From the NCBI GenBank assembly GCA_011947345.1, contig JAAVTG010000719.1, positions 1 to 64,000 of the forward strand: a stretch of 64,000 nt of DNA, given 5' to 3'. The first letter of the stretch is position 1. Each line of letters begins with the position of its first letter. This DNA comes from Phytophthora quininea (taxonomy: Eukaryota; Oomycota; Peronosporomycetes; Peronosporales; Peronosporaceae). Below are positions 42,816 to 53,331 of this stretch, piece by piece. The position numbers and the translations under genes are program-made. Below the pieces are notes generated by a model. The model was not told the origin of the DNA, did no database searches, and saw only the letters and a list, made by a program, of their open reading frames with translations.

Positions 42816-45800
42816 TTACTGTAGCTGCAACAGAAGCCCAATCTGGTTCTCTAGGAAGACTCCGCGCGCTGCACCCTGCTCCTCATCCTGCTGGCTCGCG
42901 AACGCGTTGAGAATCTGCTCGAGCGTGGTCTGCGAGACGCTGTAGTCGCGAACGTGCATTTTGGTCTTGACCTTCTCCACCAACGCAAATATTTTGGACA
43001 GCTTGACGTCGTTGTTGGGGCTGCGCACCTTGAACCGACAAAAGTCGTTCTGACGCTCCTTCACCACCACTTGGCGGGCGCCGAAGGCATGCCCCAAATA
43101 CCGGTAGAACTTGTCGAAGCGAGTTTCTTCCACACACCTCGAGCAAAAGGCTTCCGCGCGAACGAACCCGTCGCGGTCCAACGCAGCAGCGAGGCTGTAG
43201 CCAGTTGGGTGCGACGCCGTAATACGCTCAACAAGTCTCGCATCGCCGAACGCTTCGCATTGCCCTCCAAGTCCATCGGTCGGACAAACTCCGCGCCGTC
43301 GCTGAAAACGTGCTGCTTGAGGTACTCTAGGTCGTCTGCAGTCGGCATTTCCAGCTTCACATCGAGCATCAGCCCGTCGCCAAACCTCGACTTGAGGTGC
43401 TGCACACTGCCCAAGCAGCGCAGTCGACCGCCAACCATGATCCCGACACTCGAGCACAACGCCTCGCACTCTTCCATGCTGTGCGTCGTCAGCACGATCG
43501 TCGACTCCTTGCCTCGGGTCGAAATGTCGGCGATGACGTCCCACATGAAGCGACGAGAAACTGGATCCATACCGGTGGACGGCTCGTCCAGGAAGATGAT
43601 GGCCGGGTTCCCGATCATCGCGATGGCGACCGACAGTGTGCGTTTGTTGCCGCGCTGAGACTGCCGGCCAGCTTGTTCTCAAAGTCGCCAAGGTTCAGCT
43701 GGCGGATTTTCTCCTTGACAACGCGGTCAAAGGAGTCTTTCGGAACTCCCTTGATGGCACCGAAGAGCTCCAGATTCTCACGCACAGTGAGTAGATCAAA
43801 GAGGAACTGCGGACAGTATCCAATCTGACGATGCACGATCTGCTGCGTGAGGATGTCAAAGCCACCGAGTGTGGCTGTTCCGTGGCTCGGGCGAACGTCA
43901 CCTGTCAGCATCTTCATCGTCGTCGTCTTGCCAGCACCGTTGATCCCAAAAGCCGAAGCACTCGCCGCGCTTCAAACCGAACGAGAGATTTTGAACCGCA
44001 ACTTTGCCGCCCGGGTATACTTACGAAGCCCCAGAAGCTTCACCGCGTCATCTTCGGCATTGCCCTATTGCCGCACGCTGCGCTTCTGCTTCCACGTCTT
44101 CGTCGACTTCCTGACTGCGTTCAAAACCGTCTTGATCTGCCGGATCATCGTTGACTTCTGAAAACGTGTTGATGTAGTCGATCGAAATTGCGATCGCCAT
44201 GCAGACCACAGCCGTGATCCCCAAGTACAGCAGCTCGTAGCCCGTGATGCCGGTACTGAACGGACTAGTCACGCCATCTCATTGTTACCATGCGGAGAAG
44301 CCCATTGCCCAGATCGAACAACGGAGAGAAGCTCCACAAGAAGATAAGAACCTTGTTGGTGTTCTTGGTGGAGCTGATCTGATCCATCACGTACGAAGCA
44401 ATCATCAACACCACGCCCACGATGAAATTCAGCACGATGGTGTACGTCTGCGCAGCCGCGTGCTCCTTGAACAGGAATGACAAACAGTATGTGAACGGAT
44501 ACACGGCCAGGCCAAACAGGACGAACAGCACAATCACCAACAGGAAAGTCCCCGACGTGCAATCGTCGCAATCTTGATCAGTCCACGCAGACACTTTGAA
44601 TGCATAGATCAAGACCAGCGCACACACGCACGGGAAAGCGTACATGACCAAGTCCCAGATGTAGTTGGCTGTCCAAAATGCTGGCAGAGATACCCCCGAG
44701 ACGAGCTGCTGGTGCTTCGAGTTGTGCTCAGCCTGCTTCTCCTTCACCAAGAAGACCACAATGGACGCGGTGAGGAACGTGAACACGATACAGATGAATA
44801 GCGCCGCGATAAATGATGTCGTTGTCGTGGCTGTGCCGATTCTGCTGAAGTGGGGGAGAGTGGGTAGTTGCTCACCGTGAGGCTCACACTTGTAGCCGAT
44901 GAACCAGTTGAGTTTGCAGCGTAGAATCGATAGACGGCTTGATCCATCAGAGCCTTGAAGACTGCCGATGAGTGTGGGGCTGTTGTGTTGGCGAACACGT
45001 TGTAGCTCAACAAATTCTGGTCGCTGTCTCCGTACACCAAGTAAGCTCCATACTGACCCTCGACAAGACTCACTGCCGATCCATACCCACGGCTGTACAG
45101 CTGCTTCCCCATTGCAAGACTGTATCCGGTTGCCCCTTGCATTAATGGTTGATCCGTGTACGTCACGTTAAACACGGTTGGTGAGTCCGAGTCGAATGCC
45201 GGCTCTGAAATCGTCAAAGCTTCTGGATCAGCAACCGAGGTCATCACATCACTGCACCATTCAGATCCAGCTTGGCAAAGTACGGTGTTGAGGTGTCACC
45301 TCCCGATTACGAATCGGTCGTTAACGCCATTGAAGAATCATTCGTGACTGAGCTGCTTGACTTGAGCAGAGCCAAAGCCAAAGTGATCAGTGCAACCGGA
45401 AATGCAGCAGCAAACAGGATAGCCCTTCGGTCCTATCGAAAGCGCTTCAGAAGAAGAGCATACAGATGCGTCTTAAACATCGACGTGGTCATGATAATCT
45501 CGTCGCATGGCTGGTAAATCTCCGGCGTGTCTGATGTCTGTGTGCGTTCGACGTTCCCAAGAGTGTGTTGGCCGTTGGCGTCGCCCAGCTCTGCCACCTT
45601 GATGAACACTTCCTCCAACGTGGTGACCGAAACGCCATACGAGAGCAGGCCAAGACTGCATAGTGTGAGGTCCATTTCAGCAAACATGACCGCAAAACGG
45701 GACGCGTTGTGCAGAGGGAGCTGGAACGCAATCTCGCTGCCGACATTGCTCAGCAGTTGAGCAGCCGGGACAAACGACTTTACAAATGAAGTCACGGCAT

Positions 45801-46776
45801 TGTCGTCGCACTTGGAGTCGTCCTTGACGACAGTTAGGTTGTAGCCAGCGCCATGTTGGTTCTTCAGGTATAACGAAGATCCGCAGCAGCGCAATTCTCC
45901 TTCCGCCATGATCGCAATACGGTCTCCAAGAATGTCAGCTTCGTCCATGAAGTGCATCGTCAACACCATGACGCGATCGTTGCGGTTGTTCAGCAGGATC
46001 TCCCACGTACTGCGACGACTGTATGGGTCCATACCGGAAGTTGGCTCGTCCAGAAACACTAGCGAGCTGTCACCAAGCAGCGACACCGCCACCGACAGCT
46101 TTCGCTTCATGCCACCTGACAAATTGTTCGGTCTCGCGTGACGTTTCTCGGTTAAGCCAACTCCTCGAATTTGTTTCTCCGCTACAGCCTTCAGCTCCTC
46201 GTTCGCGTAGCCCTTGATTTGACCAAAGAACAGCAAGTGCTCCTCCACCGACAACTCGGTGAAAAGGACATCGTGTTGGAAGCAGATACCCAGCGATTGG
46301 CAAAGGTCGTTCATGTCCTCGTTCACCGACATGCCGCGGTACGTTGCATCTCCACTTGAAGGCGTCGTCATGCCCGTAAGCATGGAAATGAGTGTCGTCT
46401 AGCCAGCACCATTGTGACCGAGCAAGCATGTGATCTGATTCCTGTACATCGTCACGTCGAGGCCTCGAACCGCGACCTTACTGCCACCAGGGACCGAGAA
46501 AACCTTACAAAGGCGTTGCACACAAAGTGCTTCACCACGACGTTCTTGTTCACAGAGTTCCGCACTGACAGGCTCAATGTTGTTCGCGATGCCCACTGTG
46601 GCATTTTCCAGTAACGAAGCGCTTGCCGGAGCTGCAGGCTGGCGTTGTTGACGACGACTTACGAACCAACTGGCAATGGAATTGTTTACAACAAGCGTTG
46701 AACGGGCTTTGCATGTTTTTCGCCATGTTACGCCGACACCTCCAGCAGAGATCGCTTCAACACGCTTTGTGGACAA
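42816..46776 (-). pseudogene. ABCA-type ABC transporter, N-terminally truncated, stop at Walker A
   Basis: Lipid-exporter-type (ABCA) transporter. Order on the minus strand: a short N-terminal stretch, NBD1 (46530-45600) with VFSVPGGSKVAVRGLDV, Walker A GHNGAG-stop-TTL, signature LSGGMKRKLSVAVSLLG and Walker B SLVFLDEPTSGMDP. TMD2 with a large loop comes next (45300-44050; VVFLVKEKQAEHNSKHQQL, FGLAVYPFTYCLSFLF). NBD2 (43950-43200) has INGAGKTTTMKMLTGD, a signature needing one base ([13 protein letters not shown]) and [17 protein letters not shown]. The Walker A lysine codon of NBD1 is TAG at 46399-46401. The first membrane domain is absent, because a gene on the other strand starts at 46.9 kb. 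Several further shifts. Full-length members have about 1,600-1,900 residues. Confidence 0.85.
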
Positions 46777-46918
46777 GAAAATCCAGCTTTGCTAACGAGC
46801 CGGCCGTTAGGGGATGTTTCATTAGTGGCAAGGCCTTCGCGCATTTGCATAACGATCTTTACAATTCGACTATTCCTACCAGTCCAACGCGTTCTTCGAC
46901 GCTCACAGCAATGTGGTA

Positions 46919-47560
46919 ATGCAAACTTTCTCACGTTGGCACTTGATGATTTACTTCTTTGCGATGACTCCATCGATGGCTTCCGGTCGATTGACTCGTA
47001 CACATTCGTTTGAACTGTTTGACATCGAAACCCCATCGGACTTCCTGGACATCAACGAGCAGTTTTGGGATGAGACCCCGGTGCCTGTGGCGAAACAAAA
47101 CCATTCTCTTGCAAAACAAGTCGAAGCTCGCACACTGACACACCCAGCTCTTGCGAGTTTACCGCGTACGACCAGACTTGGAAGGCCAAAACCTCGTCGG
47201 GTAACTCGCAAGCAGCAGATCGAGAGTCTTCGCAACAAGGTCAAATTGCTGTCAGCTCGTGCACAAGAACTCCAGACTGCTCAGCAGCGTCAAGCTGGTG
47301 GAACAGCGATGCAGCAAACCGACCTTTTAGCCCACCTCAGAAGTCTCCATCAATTGCAAGTGGTTGCGACCAGGCAGCGAGAACGACGCCAACAAGCAGA
47401 GGAGGAAAACGCAAAGCTCCAGCAGATGATCGAGATGCAACTCGACGAAGCAAAACACTTGAGACGGCTCGTGGTGCAGAATCGCCAACAAGAATTGAGC
47501 TGCGTTGACAATTTGATTCGACGAATCGTTCGACGTGCTAGGAGAACGATGGCGAGGTAG
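46919..47560 (+). CDS. Coiled-coil, bZIP-like protein
   Basis: Start uncertain: in-frame ATGs occur at 46919, 46946, 46967 and 46976. The Thr/Pro-containing N-terminus may begin at MTPSMASGRLTRTH (46967). A basic stretch RPKPRRVTRKQQIESLRNKV followed by leucine-spaced helix LLSARAQELQTAQ (about 47190-47290) resembles a divergent bZIP region, which is abundant in oomycetes. A second coiled coil (RQRERRQQAEEENAKLQQMI) and a basic end (IRRIVRRARRTMAR) follow. Stop 47558-47560. Single uninterrupted frame. DNA binding is inferred, not shown. Divergent from the ABCA remnant. Confidence 0.55.
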   Translation: MQTFSRWHLMIYFFAMTPSMASGRLTRTHSFELFDIETPSDFLDINEQFWDETPVPVAKQNHSLAKQVEARTLTHPALASLPRTTRLGRPKPRRVTRKQQIESLRNKVKLLSARAQELQTAQQRQAGGTAMQQTDLLAHLRSLHQLQVVATRQRERRQQAEEENAKLQQMIEMQLDEAKHLRRLVVQNRQQELSCVDNLIRRIVRRARRTMAR

Positions 47561-48049
47561 TTAGCGAAAAAATAAAATAATTCCCTGTCTGAGAATCTAC
47601 GTCCCTAGCACGGCAAGCGCACGCTGCAACTGATTGAGGTTAAAAACGTAGTTCGTGCGCGACTTGACACTTCCGTGCCGATCGATCGCCACCAGAGTTT
47701 GCCACAAAGCTGCAGCTCATGTACTCAACCACAGTCTAACTTCATGTTTTTGTTCCTCTGATTTGGTTGTTGGTGTCGGGGTTGGCGAAGGCGATAATAT
47801 TGACAAGGCAGTCGTGTTGGCAGATAGTTTATACTTGCCGCCGAAGCACACTCCAGTATTAATGAACTTGGTCCTGAAGGCGATGCAGTCAGCTCAGAAC
47901 TCAAGCGGATCGAAACAGCTTGCTCGTTGTCGTCGATTCCGCCAATATATTGGAGGTGGCAAGTCGCGAAGGAACTTCGGTCGTATTGTTTGAAAATAGT
48001 GCCACTAACTGACATGAGCGAGCAGCAAACGAACCTCAACGACTGACGC
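47561..48049. other. Intergenic after the coiled-coil gene
   Basis: A short open frame (47655-47993) starts without ATG support and has no recognisable domain. Nothing else seen. Confidence 0.3.
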
Positions 48050-48215
48050 TGAGATCGACGCTGGACTGCACCATTTTGGCTTGTGTTTCTAGCACGAACG
48101 CAAAGTTGAATGAAATCCCAAGTGCTCGATTCAGCACGGCCACCGCCAGGATCAACGACATTAACTCCAGCATGCAGGTGGAAGGCTATCACAGAAACCA
48201 GCGCTGCTGGTACGC
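48050..48215 (-). pseudogene. TM-family relic, C-terminal part
   Basis: Nucleotide-level match to TM gene 5 around 36265-36490 (for example ACTGCACCATTTTGGCTTGT and CGACATTAACTC), with internal deletions. Too short to encode anything. It shows another dispersed copy. Confidence 0.7.
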
Positions 48216-49266
48216 CACCAAACTACAAATAACTACCTACAACGACTCGACACTAAATAACGCGGCGGCAGATGGTTCCGATAACGACCAACGACACCGA
48301 AAGAGGGAGGAGAAGGCCGGTTGGACATCGTTGGCCATCACGAAAACGTGGTGATTGCAAGTGGTTGTGGCGACTTGGCGGCGCGAATTTCGGTCCGAAT
48401 GTCGTGTTGCGCAGTCTGATGAATACCTTGGCATGACAGCATGTGCTTCAGCTCCCAGGATAAGGCGCCAAATGTGTAATGATGGCTCACTCGTCTCTTG
48501 CTCCACCGCAATGGGAGCCACGGGCGGAGCATCGAAAGCGTGACGCCAATATCAATGATACTGCAGCCTGCAGAACGGGTTAAATGCCATTCGCCCACTT
48601 GTATAGGCACACACGAGCAGTAAAGTTGCCTTGCACGCGTCGAGCAGAAATGTAGCCATTTTAGAAGCCCAGTTCGCCCATCACATTGGCATGGTCGCAG
48701 CCGGGCCAATTGGTGCTTGCTTGCACACGACACGAACGGCACGTCGCCGCTCTTCCGACCGCGCGGGAAGAGCTCTTGGCCGGCTCTAGACAGGATGCAC
48801 GCACGCACGATAGGTGTCTGTTCGTTCTGTCAGCGTCGGCGCCGTCCCAACGCCATTCGCGGCGTCGATTCCTCTGGTCGTAATAACATTATCTTGTGTT
48901 TTGGGTCTCAATTTGTGTAATTGTGCGGTTTTGTAGCCTGTCTATCACAGATTCAGTTTACGCTCGCTGCTCATTGGCTGGGCAAAGGCACGGCAGAACG
49001 AAGGAGGGGAAGGACGGCTCTTGGCTGCCAGTTCGCAGCAAGGCGCAGCCCACGAGGCCCCGACCGGCGTCCACAGCCGCCTCAAGAACCGCAACAGCTA
49101 GAGACGCTACAGTGTCTGCTCAAGCTTTAAAGTAACTTGCTCCTTGCAGAGTATTTGCTCTTCATTAGAGAATTCTAACCGATGCCTGTGCATTGCAGGC
49201 AGCCTTCAGGAAGCAACCTTATTGTAACAGGGATTAAAATCGATTGAGAAGGGTTAAATCACCGTT
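48216..49266. other. Gene-poor stretch before START-FYVE gene 2
   Basis: About 1 kb without a convincing gene on either strand; the open frames here are short, lack domains and overlap each other. It should hold the promoter of the START-FYVE gene at 49267. Confidence 0.4.
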
Positions 49267-52200
49267 ATGGTCGGTGAGCACGACGAGCCTGACCCTTTCC
49301 GAGCGCCACTGCGGTCAATCTCCCGCTCTGGTCGCTCCGGGCTCAGCTCCGGTCGAGAACGAACCAATTCGTCCTCCGGTTCGTCTTCTCATGGGTTTAG
49401 CGGCAAATTGCCGCTTCCAGAGGACTTCTTTCCTGTGCCTCAACTCAGCATCAAGGAGAAGAAATACCTGCTCGGACTGGCCAAACACGCCTGCAAAGAA
49501 GTAGTGTACTACTCGCGGCAAGAAGACGGACCCATGGACTGGCTGCATCTGTCCTCCGAGGACGGGGTGGACGTGTTCCAGGGAGTGGACAACTCGGCCA
49601 CCGCTACCCAGCCAGAGGCCAAGGCGCTGACGTATCTACGCGGCGCTTGCAAAATCTACGCGTCTATTGACGAGATTTCCGACTTTTTCAAGCTGGACAC
49701 GCCCGAGAAACTCACGGGGTTTACTCAGACTGTGGGGAAGGATTTATTGGACCAAAAGACGCTATTAACACTGGCATCACCTACGGAAGATAACCCGAAA
49801 CATTACGTAGCGGTGAAATGGACTGCGGTGGAATCTCCCAGCAAACTCGCCAGGAACAGAGACTTTTGCTACATTGAGTGCCACGATGAATTTATTGATA
49901 CCAACACCAAGCGACGAGGCTGGGTGAGAAGTATCCATTCCATCCGGCTGCCATTTTGTCCGCCATTGCATCGGACACATGGACTTGTAAGAGGAAGCTT
50001 TTACCGGTCGGGATTTATCTTCACAGAGTCGGCGGAGAAAGGCTGTGTGGATGCAGTGCATACGCTGCATGTGGATATCAAGGGTAACGCGCCGAATTGG
50101 CTCAAGATTCTGACCATGAAGAGAAGGATAAAAAATATCGACGAAGTGAATCGCTACTTTCAGTTGAGGAGATTGACGCAAGGGAAGCTGTTAGGGGACT
50201 TGGAATTACCTGCGAAAGATGGCGTACTGCGGTGTCAATTGTGTGAGACCAAGTTTGGATTCTTTCATCGTAAGAGACTCTGTCGAAAGTGTGGTCGAGT
50301 GGTTTGCAACCCTTGCGGGAACGAATATCTACTGGACTATGTTGGTCTTGGAGCTAAGAAGGTTCGCATCTGTGTAGAGTGTTCCGAGTCTGTCGTGTTT
50401 GGAAACGACGTACCAGCGATGGATCTGAGCCAAGCTGGGTCCAGAGCTAAGAAGATTGAGGGTATCGATGTTCGGCCCGTGTACGACGAGTCCTTGTCAA
50501 TGTCCCAGTCGCAAGAAGGCCATCAATTCTCGATGGATGAGCAGGAGTATTACACGCAGAATGAGGATGCCAGTGGAATCGCCGACATGGAAGACGCCAA
50601 GCGGATGCATGTTGCATTTGAAAAGTTGCTCCAAAGAGTGACAACGGAGAGACTTCTCCCGCTAACGCTGTTAGCCGCGAGACGGCCTCGTGGAAACAGC
50701 AGCTAGCAGGGAAGACAGGTAACTTCGACGAGATGGAGGATGACGATGAGTTAGGATTGCCGCCAAGCAAAAGTGAACAGATGATGATGCAGATGAAGCA
50801 GGAGGAGGAACTTCGTCACGAGCAGTTCCTACGTGTCCAAAAGCTACAGCAGTATGGAGGACGCCAAAGCCAAACGAAGCCGCAGCCAGAGTTCCGATCG
50901 TTGCGTTCTGCTAGACCCCGCAGTCAATTCCAAGTACAATGGCCCGCCAGGAAAACTGAGCCATCTCAAATGATGCGAAACGACTCCAATGACGCTTTTC
51001 GTGAATGGGCCACTGAGTTCAACACGCAGCAGGAAAGCGAGCGAGCTGAGACTGGCGCAATGGAAAACGTCCGATCGAATGGCCACCGATCGAGGTCTCA
51101 TTCGTCTAATGCGGCATTCGAAAGGGGCAGGCAATCATCAGTGGAAAGTATTCCTACGTTGGCAATGGATCAATTTTTCAGAGCACGTCAGGCAACCGTG
51201 GATCGCTATCGCAGTCGCCCTTTGTGTCAAGTGGAATTGATTTTAGATATTCCAACGCGAATGCTAGAATCCCTATGCCAACGATCGAGTCTTCTCGAGG
51301 CAGATACAGCAGCGATGACAGAAGCGTTGAAGACGATGAAGACTCGCTTCGACGCACGCAAGAATACTTTGATGCTCGGAATGCTCGCTTAGCTCAATTA
51401 GGCAAGCACGCTGCTTCTTCTAAACCGAACCCAACTCCAACTCTACAGCTCAACGACTTCGAAAAGACCCAGGAATCCGAGCGTGCGATGTTGGCAAGGT
51501 CTCGTGGTCCTGGTGTTGGGTGCGGCTCCGATCCTCCCATTCGACGAATGCTCTCTCCATCTGAGCTAGAATCGCCTTACACTTCATTAAGTGACGACTT
51601 TACCGCAGATTTACAATATCGGAACGACGAAGTCACGGGAAATGACGATGAAGCTTTCCGCTTAGCGATGTCGGCCATGAGGTTGTACGAAGAAGAGCGG
51701 GGCTCCAATTTCCAAATCACTGAAGATACACGGCAAGCTGCGCTGAAGAAAATGATAGAGGTGTACGCCCGTGAAATTGAGCGCAGCCACGCCAACGACC
51801 CGGTTCCACGTCGTCGCCGTGGAACGTTATTGCGAGGCCATCAACTGCCTGACAATATCCAGTCAGTACCTCGGATTCGTCGCGCCATGAGCGATGAGCG
51901 TTCGACGCCAATGTTTAGCTCACCCCTGCACGTGTACACTCGTGAAAGCATGCCAAAGCCCAGACGCCAACGACCCGCTGGTGCTCCCAAATCCATACAG
52001 GATGTAAACCTAGTTCCTCGTCACCACAGAAAGCGAAGCATGAGTGAGCATACTCACGAGTACAAAGACCTATCAGACCTTACGTCGAGCGCGTTTCAGG
52101 CGTTCCAGCTACACTCGCTCGGACCAAAAGATGCCCCTAATTTACAGGAGGTTGCGAGCTCAGAGGAAACTGACCGGGTGGATCAGCACTCTGTATCGTA

Positions 52201-53189
52201 CCAACGAGAGTCGATCAGCACTACTCCAGTAGGCCTGCACCCTACGTCGGAGGTTACTGGCACTTCTAGGGATCACTCAGGTGCTGCTGTCGCGACTTAT
52301 GGCAGTATCACAAGCAGTGAGGTAGCCAACTTGACGTCTCGTCCGAATTCCATGTACGAAATGCCGGACTCGGACACGTTCAGTGACATGGATTTCACTG
52401 ATCTACCTCATTTGATGCCGAAAGATGATCCGCGGCAAAGTGGAGACATCGGCGCTCGGGATTCTTTCACAGATATCCAGCGATGGGTGGACGATGACAC
52501 TTCGCAGGTGCTCGGTGGACATGACGATCTATCGGCCCCTGTTGAGTATACACAAGCCGAGCAGCCTCGGCTAAGCGACCTACTGTCACCATTGAACCTT
52601 GAAAAGCAGCACGTTGGGTACGAGGACAGTGGCCGATCGTCCAATTCTTCGTCTCAAATTGACTGGACGAATTCCTTGCAGACAGGTACGAATGGTGCAC
52701 CGGCAGATTCGAGACAACATACAGTCCTGCCTATTCAGTACATCACCAAGACCAGGTCGGCACGTACTCTGATTTGTCAGACTCGCTTTTGAAGAGGAGA
52801 CTGCAGCCTACAGCAACATGCTGTCCGAAAGTATGGTGGCACATGATGGACAACAGCCCCAGCAACCCGCTCCAACCCAGTATCACAAGCCGCACTCGTT
52901 GTCCGAATTGCTGTCCGAGTACTGCGACAGCGAGCGCTCTTCACTTCCGTCTTTCGCTGAATACGGCGCCCAACCTGAGCTGGAACCCGAGTATCTCGAG
53001 GCCATTAAGAACAGCCGTCTCGACCTGGACCATGGGTCACCCAGACTCTCGGACGAACTCGGAGACCAATATGTTACCCCTCAGCGACTTCGACAAAACT
53101 CCGTCCGAACAGAAGGCGGGGGACGTGTAAGACGATCGAGTAGTCCTCCTGAGCTGGAGATCACAGCGAAGCGCGAACTATTCCTATGA
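49267..53189 (+). CDS. START-FYVE lipid-binding protein 2 with long disordered tail
   Basis: ATG 49267. Basic, Ser-rich N-terminus; START domain at residues about 75-300 (CKIYASIDEISDFFKLDTPE, AVKWTAVESPSKLARNRDFC, RRGWVRSIHSIRLPFCPPLH); FYVE finger at residues about 322-380 (CQLCETKFGFFHRKRLCRKC, then CGRVVCNPC and VRICVECSES). The remainder (50400-53189) is Ser/Arg/Glu-rich, with no fold recognised. It is split by frameshifts near 50637, 51220 (T run), 52788 (T run) and between 52795 and 52815. Each join restores similar composition, and the end ELEITAKRELFL is reached with a stop at 53187-53189. PI3P-dependent endosomal targeting is inferred from FYVE. Paralogue of the gene at 38.2-41.1 kb. 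Confidence 0.8.
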
Positions 53190-53331
53190 GGTGTAAGTAT
53201 GTCCATTCTGCCGCAGTGTACACCTCAACCTTGTCATGTGAGTGTGTATGCGTTTTAGTGCGTGAACCAAGCCGGCGTCTTCATCGAAATCTCAACCAAC
53301 ACTTTTGACGCTCGTGGTATTTTTGATCTTG

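Noticed and set aside
47655..47993. 112-residue open frame
   Set aside because: No ATG support, no domain, no relative in the window.
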